The translations under genes were made by a program, and so were the position numbers. Shown piece by piece: positions 48,780 to 59,500 of a stretch of DNA of 64,000 nucleotides. The stretch spans positions 9,236,421-9,300,420 of the forward strand of contig NC_054885.1 of the NCBI RefSeq assembly GCF_018320785.1, given 5' to 3'. The DNA is from Cheilinus undulatus (taxonomy: Eukaryota > Chordata > Actinopteri > Labriformes > Labridae). Every line of letters begins with the position of its first letter. Position 1 is the stretch's first letter. The notes below the pieces were generated by a model, which worked only from the letters and a program-made list of their open reading frames with translations, had not been told where the DNA came from and searched no databases.

Positions 48780-49931
48780 TCTCAGTCCCAGACTCCTCCA
48801 GACTCTGGTCTCAGTCCTAGACTCCTCCAGACTCTGGTCTCAGTCCCAGACTAATACAGTAGGTAGTTTTATTTTCTAAAATGTCTGAGTTCTGGTCCCT
48901 GCTGTTCCTGGTTCAGAGTTGTGATATAGTGTCCAGGAGTATCACAGTAATTATTGTGTAATATTCTTATAATTATCTGACAGTTTTAAGAACCCACTGA
49001 AACATCATCTAGAAATAAATTCACTCCTATAAATCTCTGGTAGTTTGATATTAAAGGCTGTAAGTCTATCAGCCCAGAGCTGTAGACAGTGTTGGGTTCA
49101 TTATTATTATTTTAAGGACCTGCTGTTCCTGTTAGAGAGGACAGAGAAGGACTACAGATCTATGAGTCAGATGTTAGACCAAAGCTCTGACCAGTCTGAT
49201 TATCAATACTACTATTGATTGGATTGTCCTGAACTCTTATTCATTAATCCAAGTGTTAGACAGATCACTGATTTAAGGGTTTAGGAGTATCTACACATGT
49301 TCACCTCACCTCACATTTCTATATTTATAAACAGATCACATTCCTCTTTAACCCTTCGCCACCTTTAGAGAGAGTTAAAGACTGTTTCCATGGGTAGGCG
49401 GAGCCTAACACTGACAGCGTCCTCTTTAAAATAAAGCAAACAGAGCAGAGGTAGAGTTCAGAGACCAGGGTAGAGGATCAGACATTCAGACTGAAGGCCA
49501 GTCTTCTTTCATCTGGGTCAGTCTGCTGTTGTGTGGGTCATTCTAAGTTAGACTAGTTTAGTCTGCTGTTGTCTAGGTCAGTCTAGGACTGTACCAAACT
49601 GGACTGAACCAGTGTGTTAAGGAGCCGGTTCTAGCTAATGGTAGACCCATCTGATCCACCAAACCTGATGGTCTGAGTAACCCACATCTGTGGGTCTGAG
49701 GCGTGTTAGGTGTCCCTCCTTTCCTGTGGACCGGTCTGGGTGAGACCATGATTGATCCTGATGACAGATTTCAGCCCTCAGCTGTGTCTGTTTACTCTCT
49801 GTTAATAAAGTTAACCTGATCAAACACCAGTGACCTCTGACCTCAGACAGGAGCCAATCACAGCCAGCTCAGCGAGCCATGTTTATCTCTGACAGAGTGA
49901 ATACAGACCATTCAGACTGATCAGACCAAAG
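48780..49931. other. Unassigned stretch with short repeats
   Basis: About 2.5 copies of a phrase containing 'ctcagtcccagactcctcca' at 48780-48850 and partial repetition of 'gtctgctgttgtctaggtca' near 49520-49580. A 'tttaaaataaag' element at about 49427 is followed by a purine-rich stretch and could be a core promoter for the possible exons at 49932-50280, but this is speculative. Confidence 0.35.
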
Positions 49932-50280
49932 ATGCCTGACTCAGCAGGACTGTTCATGTTCCTAAAGGGGGACGGGGTCAACCAGATGGACCAATCATCT
50001 GCTCCAATCAGACAAATGCCTACAAATATTTGGAGGTGGTGATGATCTGTAATGAACTGGTTCTTAATGCTGTCCTCTAATGGTCCATCTCCTCCTCAGG
50101 TTGTCATGGATACCATCAGGACCCGTCTCAGACAGGTGAGACTCAACAGTCAATCTGGTCCCATGTTGTTTCCATGGTAACTCCGCTCTCTCTATCCAGT
50201 CTTCCTCGCTGTCTCTCCAGAGCTCAGTGAGCGTGGCCGATGAAGATAAGGAGGGGTGGGGCTCCAAGGCTAGAGCTTAG
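49932..50280 (+). other. Possible exons of an unidentified gene
   Basis: Three segments look exon-like. ATG at 49932 opens MPDSAGLFMFLKGDGVNQMD... to a possible donor near 50035. A 36-bp segment at 50101-50136 has a good acceptor ('ctcctcctcag') and donor ('gtgagact') and reads VVMDTIRTRLRQ. A segment from about 50197 after 'ctctctatccag' reads SSSLSLQSSVSVADEDKEGW and stops at TAG near 50280. Joined in phase 0 the last two would form a serine-rich C-terminus. I do not recognise the protein, and chance splice-like sites are common. Confidence 0.25.
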
Positions 50281-50384
50281 GTTGGCAACTCCAGAGGCTG
50301 AGGTGGAAATAGAGGCGGGGCCTAGCAGTGACATCATAGCACTGATGATAGGACATCACCATGGCAACCACAAAAACACACACC

Positions 50385-50600
50385 TTTAACACACTTGATA
50401 CACACCTGATACACACTTAAACACACAGAATACACACCTGATACACACAGAATACACACCTGATACACACAGAATACACACCTGATACACACCTGATACA
50501 CACCTGATACACACAGAATACACACCTGATACACACCTGATACACACAGAATACACACCTGATACACACCTGATACACTCTTATACACACAGAATACACA
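50385..50600 (+). repeat. 11-bp-based minisatellite
   Basis: Tandem mixture of 'tacacacctga' and 'tacacacagaa' units, about 19 in total, with the same period throughout. The minus-strand ORFs reading VYQVCILCVSG are periodic artefacts. Confidence 0.9.
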
Positions 50601-50734
50601 CTACTATGCAGGAAAACACACTCGCACACACTACCAGAACTAAATAGTTTAATTTTCAGTTATTGTCAGTCTGTTTGATTATTTGGTGAAAGTGGGTGTG
50701 GTCTGTCCCCTTTCAGCTTTCCTATTGGCCTTTG

Positions 50735-50900
50735 CTGTGTTTGGTGGGCGGTACCACTGCAAGATGATGGTGATGAGAAATATCTGCCGGTGGGCGGGGC
50801 TAAACCTGCATCAGAGGGAGGGGCGGGGCTGTACCTGGGCGAGCTGAGGGTCATGATGAGGAGGCTGTTACAGGATGAAGACCTCTACACCACAGTCAGG
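50735..50900 (+). other. Possible exon of an unidentified gene
   Basis: An open plus frame reads DDGDEKYLPVGGAKPASEGG and then LYLGELRVMMRRLLQDEDLY up to a donor-like 'cagtcag|gtgacc' at 50900. The composition looks protein-like and differs from the neighbouring repeats, but the acceptor is weak and I cannot name a family. It might belong with 49932-50280. Confidence 0.25.
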
Positions 50901-51047
50901 TGACCCTGTTTACCCCTGATCCATCATCCTCAGATCCATCCGCCACAGAAACTAGTCCCTAAACTGCCTGTCCTCCCGGTCCAAAAAGAAGCTCCAAAAA
51001 AGTGGCAACATTGGACAAATGAAAAACATGGCAAAAAGTGGGCAAAA

Positions 51048-51672
51048 CTTTTATCCCTGGGTTAATCAGGGTCCATTCTCTGGGTCTATCAGGGTCCATT
51101 CTCTGGGTCTATCAGGGGCCATTCTCTGGGTTTATCAGGGTCCATTCTCTGGGTCTATCAGGGGCCATTCTCTGGGTTTATCAGGGTCCATTCTCTGGGT
51201 CTATCAGGGTCCAGTCTCTGGGTCTATCAGGGTCCATTCTCTGGGTCTATCAGGGTCCATTCTCTGGGTTAATCAGGGTCCATTCTGTGGGTTTATCAGG
51301 GTCCATTCTTTGGGTCTATCAGGGTCCATGTTCTGGGTCTATCAGGGTCCAGTCTCTGGGTCTATCAGGGTCCATTCTCTGGGTCTATCAGGGTCCGTTC
51401 TCTGGGTTTAATGGGGTCCATTCTCTGGGTCTATCAGGGTCCATTCTCTGGGTCTATCAGGATCCATTCTCTGGGTTTATCAGGGTCCATTCTCTGGGTC
51501 TATCAGGGTCCATTCTCTGGGTTTATCAGGGTGCATTCTCTGGGTCTATCGGGGTCCATTCTCTGGGTTTAATGGGGTCCATTCTCTGGGTTTATCAGGG
51601 TCCATTCTCTGGGTTTTTTCAGGGTCCATTCTCTGGTTTTATAAGGGGCCTTTCTCTGGGTTTAATGGGGTC
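51048..51672 (+). repeat. 23-bp minisatellite
   Basis: About 27 copies of a 23-bp unit such as 'gggtctatcagggtccattc' plus 'tct'. The 242-codon plus-strand ORF here repeats every 23 residues (three units), as expected from a stop-free 23-bp period, and is not taken as a gene. Confidence 0.95.
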
Positions 51673-51974
51673 TATCAATCCATGTTACACTAGAATGGCC
51701 TGCAGACCCACGCTTCAGCAGCACCACCGAGGAACTCACGCTCCCATTTTTTTTAATTTTGTGTAAAAAATTTTCAATTTTGTCTTTTTTCTTCAGATTT
51801 TTTGTGTTGTTCCAGTGAACATAAAGGAAATAAACACATGTATACCAAAACATTTGTAATTGCAACAATTTCTGGGAGAAATGAGGTATTTTCTGGAAAA
51901 ATTCCAGGGGTGCCAATATTTTTGTCCATGACTATATTTCTGAAATAGAAGCCTAGCTGTAATTTTGACTTGTT
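51673..51974. other. Unassigned stretch
   Basis: Contains 'ggggtgccaatatttttgtc' near 51908, which resembles a Tc1-like terminal sequence (compare 13366-13385), but no partner end was found. Confidence 0.4.
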
Positions 51975-52860
51975 TACAACTTGCTAAGTATGAAGCTTGA
52001 AAGTCAAAGAATCATCAATCATAAACCCAAGATATTTATAAGAAGATACAACCTCGATCACATCACCCTGAAATGTGGAAATTGAGGGAAGGTTCAGCAG
52101 CTTCTTCTTTGAGTTTGAAAACAATGTTAGTTTGGTTTTGTCAGGATTTAAGATCAGTTTTAACTCTGTGTCCTGTAAAGTATCAAAAACTTTAGGGGCA
52201 GAGCAGTACACGACAGTATCATCTGCATATAAATGACAGTATCATCTGCATATACATGACAGTATCATCTGTATATACATGATAGTATCATCTGCATATG
52301 CATGACAGTATCGTCTGCATATACATGACAGTATCATCTGCATATAAATGACAGTATCATCTGCATATAAATGACAGTATCATCTGCATATACATGACAG
52401 TATCGTCTGCATATACATGACAGTATCATCTGCATATACATGACAGTATCATCTGCATATAAATGACAGTATCGTCTGCATATACATGACAGTATCGTCT
52501 GCATATACATGACATTTAGCGGTGGGAACATTTTGCCCAATGTTAATAATATACAGGGTAAATAAAAGTGGTCCCAAAACTGAGCCCTGAGGCACTCCAT
52601 GTTTAACTTCCAGACATTTAGAAGAAAACCCTCAGCTTGCACACACTGCATTCTGTTTTATAGTTTTCAAACCATCGAACAGATTGTTCTGACAGACCAG
52701 TACAGTAATAACATGGTCCACAGTACCAACAGCTTTGATAAACCAAAGAGTCTTTGCTGTCCAAAGACTCAATAAAATCACTGATTACTCTTAAAGCAGC
52801 AGTGGTTGTACTGTGGTTTTCCTACACACTGACTGATAATCACATCAAATGTTGCTGCTT
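51975..52860 (-). mobile_element. L2/CR1-like LINE RT fragment with expanded catalytic region
   Basis: On the minus strand, 52600-52540 reads GVPQGSVLGPLLFTLYI (RT motif B region), then the YADDT catalytic box, then CSAPKVFDTLQDTELKLILN, PDKTKLTLFS and VSSYKYLGFMIDDSLTFK down to about 51985. Between the PQGS block and CSAPKVF the YADDT segment is repeated about 13 times as a 23-bp unit (52212-52510), destroying the frame. The 5' part above 52660 is badly decayed. Confidence 0.85.
52212..52510 (-). repeat. 23-bp minisatellite derived from the RT YADD motif
   Basis: Thirteen tandem 23-bp units starting 'gacagtatcatctgcatata' (plus strand). The minus strand of each unit holds 'tatgcagatgatactgtc', which codes YADDTV. 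Since 23 is not a multiple of three, the motif reappears in frame every third copy. Confidence 0.95.
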
Positions 52861-53336
52861 GTTAAAAACTCTCTGAGTTTTATGTAGCAGACTCAAGATG
52901 GACACTAGCATATATGAAAGTAGGCACCCAGGCAGGAATCAGTTTTTACCTGTTTTTACCGGGAATGCTTCCTCCTACATGTGCCTCTGTGTGCTTCATA
53001 AATGAAAGCCCCCCTGCTACAACAGGTAATGCGGAACTAAATAACTTATTTTCAGGATGACTCTTTATTTAGATCAAACTGTTCACATAAATAGCTGTTA
53101 CAACAGTTTTTTTGACAGAGAACATAAATAGTAGGTTTTGAGAATGTTTACAAATAAAATGGAAAAATATTTACTCAGCTACATACTCCCCTCTAAACTT
53201 CTCAAAACAGTTCAAGAGTAGAACAATACATGACCAACAGGTAACCCAAACTACTAATTTCACAAATAATACATCCTCACATGCGACACAAATATCTCCC
53301 AACTAAAAGGGAAAATGAAACAAAGAAGCTGGAGTG
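52861..53336. other. Unassigned stretch
   Basis: AT-rich sequence between a LINE fragment and a gypsy integrase remnant. No gene signal. Confidence 0.4.
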
Positions 53337-54360
53337 TCAAAGAGTGTCTGCTACACTCCCTGAATGGCTGACACTTGGATTCGACCTGACTATGGTGTGC
53401 CCCAAGTTCTCCACACTCCTCCTGTCTTCATCCAGTCCAACTCCATCCACCTCAGCTCCAACACTCTCACCAGCACAAGACCTCGGCCCCACAACATCAA
53501 GGGAATCTAATAAAGGTCCATCTGCAGCATGTTCAGTCACATGAGAGCCTGCCATGGAAGTTGTTTCAGCTACCCAGCTGGCAGTGCATACAGAATGGTC
53601 AACTTCCAACCCCTCGACCATGAGGCTCAGTTCTCCATCACTGTTCTGTTGATCTGACTCAGATCCACCATCAAAAGAAGACAACTCCTCTATTTGATCC
53701 ACCTCAACTGGTAAGAAGCTGGCTTGTAGAAGCAGGTTTCTGTGGACAACTCCGTCCTGGCCAGAGCCTGGGTGTCTGATGTGGTAGGTGTGGCACCTTG
53801 GATCTCTGGAGACAACTGAATAGAGTGTAGATTCCCACCGGTCTGCTAGTTTCCTGCAACCCCGTACACACCTATTAGCCAAAAGGACCCGATCTCCCTC
53901 TTCGATGTCTGCACCTTTGGTCCCTGTGTTGTACAGATCTGCCTGACGCTGCTGACTGAGATTTGCATTGACTTGAGCTGCAGCTAGAGCTTCCCTGAGG
54001 TCATCTCTCATCCTCCTGACATAGCTATCATAGTCTGTGACGTCATTGTCTCTTTGGGTGTTGTGAAACATAACGTCCACTGGCAGTCGTGGGATCCGCC
54101 CATACATCAAATAGAACGGCGCATAACCAGTCGACTCATGAACCGTACAGTTATAAGCAAAGGTCAATGTCTGCAGCATCTGCGGCCATCTCTGCTTGTC
54201 TCTGGGCGGTAAGGCCTAAAGTTCTGCTGAACCTCTCACAGTTCCTGTTTCCCACTGGGTGATATAGAGTTGTTCTAGACTTTTCCACACCAGCTATCTG
54301 CAATAGCTCCTGAATCAGCTGACTCTCAAAGTTCGCACCCTGGTCTGAATGGATCTGTAG
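53337..54360 (-). pseudogene. Ty3/gypsy integrase, C-terminal half
   Basis: On the minus strand 54360-54210 reads IHSDQGANFESQLIQELL and YHPVGNRNCERFSRTL, the second Asp and the Glu regions of the integrase core. A frame change near 54215 leads into a 280-codon open frame (54179-53337): MLQTLTFAYNCTVHESTGYA, PFYLMYGRIPRLPVDVMF, then GDRVLLANRC (the GPY/F-like C-terminal domain) and an acidic, serine-rich tail. It lacks the zinc-binding N-terminus, the first catalytic Asp, RT, RNase H and gag, so it cannot act alone. The open C-terminal part suggests a fairly recent insertion. Confidence 0.85.
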
Positions 54361-56480
54361 TGAAAATTTGTTGATAATAAATTAATATTATCAAGTAAAC
54401 CTCATAAAGAATAGGGCACCACCGCTTATGCGGATTGGTTATTTAATAACCAATAAAATATTGTAAATATTAATTAATCAAAACCTTTAATTAATTAACA
54501 AGAACATTAACTGTAAATCAATCTCATTTCTAAAGTAGTAAATTCTCATAACATTGACTCTATTTCTCTGCTTAATAGAATGAATTCCTGAACTACGACT
54601 GTCTTTTGAAGATTTATTATAAAATCACAAAATAACAGACATAAATCACAGGTTATATGAATAGATAATGTAAATGAATAAACAGAACATGACTAAATAT
54701 GGTAAAGAGAAAGGATGCTAACTTAGTTGGTGAGAGTGGGTTATTCTTATAATCCTAACGGAAAAATTTTGACCGACGTTAAGAATTTGGAGCGTGAATT
54801 TGGAAGAATAATAGATCTGAACTAATTTATTGGAACTTTGGAGAAATCAGCACCAGAGAGATGAATTGGTTTATACCAGCCGTTCGACGAAGGCGAGGAG
54901 GAGGGTACCCATCTGGAGGGGCCTGGAGGAAAGGTGCCTGGCAAGTTCTGAATGCCCGAAGCTACTGCGTGCCAATTCTGGTCTGACCCAGATGGGTTCA
55001 AGCTGGGCCGCTGCGGTGCCGATGGGTCGCTCAGACTGTAGGGACGGCTGTACAGACTCTTGTCCACGGACTCTGGGAAGGATTGTCTCTCGTTCCAAAA
55101 ACAGCTCTTGATCGTCCAATAAAAAAAATCGGATAAACTCAAACGCATCAACACCACGTGACTGCTGGCTCACAGTGAAGTCGATTGTGTGATAAAAAGG
55201 AAAAACAAAAACTCTGCGTTACCAAAAATCTAGCACGGAGCTATAAAAAGGTTAGGAAAAATCTTGTACTGGATAAGGAAAATTCTAAGTCTGATTGTTT
55301 ATCAGACTTGGCACAACGCTTGGATCAAGAATGGGCCTAGGAGGCCCAAGGAGACTCAACAGAGCTCTCCTCAGTGAGCATCTTCTTGGACTGTCCAGAC
55401 CTGACCGCTGGAACTCCACACTCTGAACTCTTGTGAGCTCTGAAGTTACTCTTATACAAGAGGGAGGGGTTTCGGTTTTGAAGCCCTCCCAGTGTTTGAT
55501 TAAATCCACTCTACCAGATCATCAAGTTAATCGGATAGAGATAACACAACATGGTTATAAAAACTCTAGAATACTATCAATAAACTATCACACAAACATT
55601 AGAAACACAGTTAATTGTTTATACGCACAATTATACATTAGAAAATGTTTCTGCATTTGGGTGTGACGGAACTTGACCACAAGGTGGCAATGTTGATCCA
55701 TGGACAATTTTCAGTCTCTGTTCATCAACTTGGAGAAATACTACTAAATTAGATCATAAAACCATAATTCAGTAAGGGAAGATGCCAGAGATTAGTATGG
55801 CACATCATTCTGCTCCTTGTAAACAGACTCAACCAAATATGAACATGTCCTGTTAGAAACATAACATTTAAGACAGTTTTTTGATACTTCCAATCCTTGC
55901 AGCTTCATGTGGTTGAGATAACACCGGGAATTTACGATATGCGCCTGCTTTCTGCCACGGCTCTGTAGGAAGACAGAGTCCTTAGATTTATGAGGCGTAG
56001 TGCAAAGTTTCTTACAGGAAGACAGGATTTAGTCTGAGGAGGTTCACCGTTTGGTCGACCAATTGAAAGATTCAGATTTTAAGGTGTTTATCTCTGTTGG
56101 GAGCTGTCTTTCATCAAAATGGCAGTTTAAGAGTCCTACTGCCTGAGAAACTCTTGTTTTTCGAACGTGGTTCCTTGATAAGTTGTCAGCCATGAGGGAA
56201 AGACAACCCCCCCCCCCCTTCCAGTGACATTCCTGAAGGATAATCTGAAGGTGTAGGTTTAGGAAGGAGAAAGGATCTCTCCCCCCTTGTATCATTATCT
56301 TTCCTCCTTAGAGGGTGTGATATCAACAGCCTTAGATTTTGGTTTCATCTTTAGTTGTTCTGGATAGATTCTCACTACAGCAATTTTCTGTCACGACAGA
56401 CAAATTTTTCTGAATATGAATCTTAAAAATAACCAAGTCAAGTCAAGCAGACAATAAACAAGATCCTTCTGTTAGTCTGT
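54361..56480. other. Unassigned region, possibly retroelement-derived
   Basis: Abrupt change to AT-rich sequence right after the integrase remnant. On the minus strand a TATA-like 'cttgtataagag' near 55455 and overlapping ORFs of about 100-110 codons (54822-55173) without recognisable domains could come from an LTR retroelement, but no matching LTR pair was found. A C-run sits at 56209-56218. Confidence 0.35.
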
Positions 56481-56484
56481 TCTC

Positions 56485-56490
56485 TTTATT
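56485..56490 (-). terminator. eif3d: eif3d poly(A) signal
   Basis: 'tttatt' on the plus strand is AATAAA on the minus strand, about 70 bp downstream of the eif3d stop codon. Confidence 0.75.
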
Positions 56491-56558
56491 GAATGTCAAA
56501 TTAAACTGATTTTCTTTCAGGAGGGTGAAGGCTGCTTTGGTCACTGGAGCTTCACACT

Positions 56559-59500
56559 TTAATTTTCCTCATCTGAAAGGAGAAAAAGAAACACAACAGA
56601 TTAGAAATATACAACACTTCTGAGTTATCAGATAAATGTGTTGTAAAGCAGAGACTGTAGAAGCATGAATGACGTCAGCCACTTGAGGCTATTTTGCAGC
56701 GGTTGACATACTCTGAGTGTTTTCTCACACCAACCTTACACTGACCAGAAAACAAAAACAGATATGGAGCTGGGGTGAACCTTACGCCTCCTGATAAATG
56801 GCCACATCAAGCTGCTTGCTATCGTAGCTATGCCCCAAATAATACATAAATTAACATCCTTGTTTAAACAGAATTAAGGACTTAAAAAAGTTATAAATTT
56901 AAGGCCTCTCAAGTAAAGTCAGACGGAAAAGATATTCTATGGATTTAAATTGTAAAGATCTAATTCAAGACTGGAAGTCTTTAAGGCTCTGCAGGAAGCC
57001 TGTTTGTAATTTCTTTTTATACTCTTGGGTTTCAAAAGCAGCAAGAAAAACAAAACCTCACCTTCTTCCTCCTCATCCTCCTCATCTTCCTCTTCCTCCT
57101 CCTCTTCATCAGAGCTGAAGGTTCCATCAGGCAGGCTGTACACCCGGATCACTTGCTGTTTAGAGAGGAATAACAAACATCATCACATCTGTTCTAGGAC
57201 GCCTTTAGTATGTTTAAGTTTCACTGCCTCCTCCCTCTCAGAGTGGATCAGGATCTGGTCCAGCTCACCTTGTTGGGGTCCTTCAGGATCAGGTATTTCC
57301 CCTCGTCCAGCTTGCGGCAGATGTCGATGACGCAGCGGAGGATTCCCCAGGCGTTCTCCATGCTCAGATTGATCTGGCTGGCGAACTCGTTTGGTTTGAA
57401 CTGCTGGGTGCCGAGGATGACGTGGCGAGCCGAGTCTTTCACGTGGTACCGAGACACGTACCTGAGGAGCACACAGAGACCATGTCAGTCTGGATCGTCC
57501 TAGCTTTAAAAACTGGTAGCGTTTGGGAACAGAATGAATGTTGGAATCTTCTGTACTCCATCTCAATCACATTTTAGTTCATTTTATGGTCATCCAACAG
57601 AAAATACACAAAAAGATGGAACGAGCCGGTCAGACTCAAGTAAACAGACTTGGTTCAGATAAATAAATTTAAAAAACTGAGGGCAGTTTATTCAACATCA
57701 ATTAAGCTTTTCTTTGGGGTCAGATCTAAAGAAATCAGGTTGGAATTCAGGCCTTATATCTGAAATTACAGTAACGTTGTTCACCTGAAGCTAATCCCCC
57801 TATGTGGAAGTTGGCAAGCAGGAAGTCAAACTTCAACATTTCACAAGTTCTTTAGGCCTCTTTATTGCCAACTCACTAACTTTTCAGTCAACAAATTAGC
57901 CATAGGTACAAAATATTTAGCAGCGATAGCTTACTATTTCCTCATCAATTTAAAAACAGAGCCTGAATTATTCATGAAACACAGAACAACAGAACCTGTG
58001 ATACATGTGCTGCTTGTGTTCCTCACCCCAGTTTCAGGTACTCTGATCCAGCTAGCATGGCGCAGCAGGTCCAGCGGGCCAGTTTGTAGCTGTTGTTTTT
58101 GAGCTCGGTGGCGAGGACGGCTCCTCTCTGAGAGTCCAGCTTCTGACGCCAGTCCACCCCGTTACAATACTGATAAGAAAAACATGCAAGAAGGTTTAAG
58201 AAGCTTTCCATTATGAAAGTAAGGGAGTAGAGAGAGGTAGCACAACAGTCTGATCTGAAGGGGGTGAGTTTTAGCCCTGATCAGGACACCTTTGGGATGC
58301 AGGTGTTCAATGTCTGACTTCCTTGAGGTGTTGTGGGACTAACTGGCCAAAAACTTGGACAGTCCAGGCCATCAAAACTAAACCCAAAACCTTGAATAAA
58401 AACCAAAGGTGCATACCGAACCAAAGTTTATAGGTATTTTCACATCCCTCGCTGGAAGCTCTGGTTTTATCTCTGTGGAAATGTGCTAAAACTCTGCAGA
58501 TGAGCCACTTTAAACCCGTTTCCCCTCCCCTCTCACCCTGGAGTCCCACTCATTCAGCGTCTTCACGTTGATGAAGGACACCTCTCCGTTGGCACCAGTC
58601 ATCACGCCATCGTGCTCACAGCGGACAATCAGATCGATGTCCTCTCCGAGCTTCCAGTGACGATATCTGAAGAGAAAAAATACCCATCAGACTGAGAGGA
58701 AGCAGGAGCAATCAACAGTGAAGCTAATGCTTGTGTGCACAATTAAAGGGGGTAATAATATTTTTTTTCTGTGTGAGGAGCTAGAAAACTCAGCTGCTGT
58801 GTTCACAGACTCACCTGTAGGCAACTGATGCCACCTCACTCTTGTCCATGTCCTCTTCTACAAATGGGTTTGGGTTTGGAAACTTGTAGCGATCTCCACC
58901 CTTAAAAAAAGTAACAAAACCTTCAAATTTAGGAAACTTTGTAGATGTTTGTATTTTTTAAAGCGATAGCTTCCTACTAGGGAATCTAAGGAAATTTAAA
59001 CCACTCAGCGATCTTTCTCTGAAATTAACAAATGCATCAAGCAGCTGGTTATATCAGCTTAGCACAGAGACAGAAAATAAAGGGAAACAGCCTGTTTTGC
59101 TACAAGAAAGGGGGTGTAAAGTTTTACATGGAGTGGAGGGGTTCCCTCACCATGCGTAAACACTGCTGGCTGAAGTTGTGGTTGATGTAAGTTGCCTCCA
59201 TTGCCAGGTTGCGGGGAGAGTTGAAGGAGTTGCCCTCATCCTGCGGCGGCTCATTGGCTGTCTCACTCACAGTGAGAAGATCTGAGAGTAACAAACACAA
59301 AAGTTACACTACACTGGCACGCTACAGGTGTTTGGTGTAAAGCAGCACAACAAAGAGGACAGATTCAAGCAAACTGATATTAAATTATAAGTTCTGGCCA
59401 CTTAAATTCAGCATTTGACATAAAAGAAAAACAGATGTTTAATATTTAGATTCAAGATTGAGGACATAATAGTCAGCTATAAACTTGATTGGTGATCCTT

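Noticed and set aside
51038-51766. 242-codon plus-strand ORF
   Set aside because: Entirely a 23-bp minisatellite read in three successive frames; the peptide repeats every 23 residues.
54822-55173. Overlapping minus-strand ORFs of 100-111 codons as a gag-like gene
   Set aside because: No recognisable gag or other domain, and no LTR pair could be matched; left as unassigned.
57025-57330. Plus-strand ORF with a long Ser run
   Set aside because: Antisense shadow of the acidic (Glu/Asp) C-terminal tail of eif3d.
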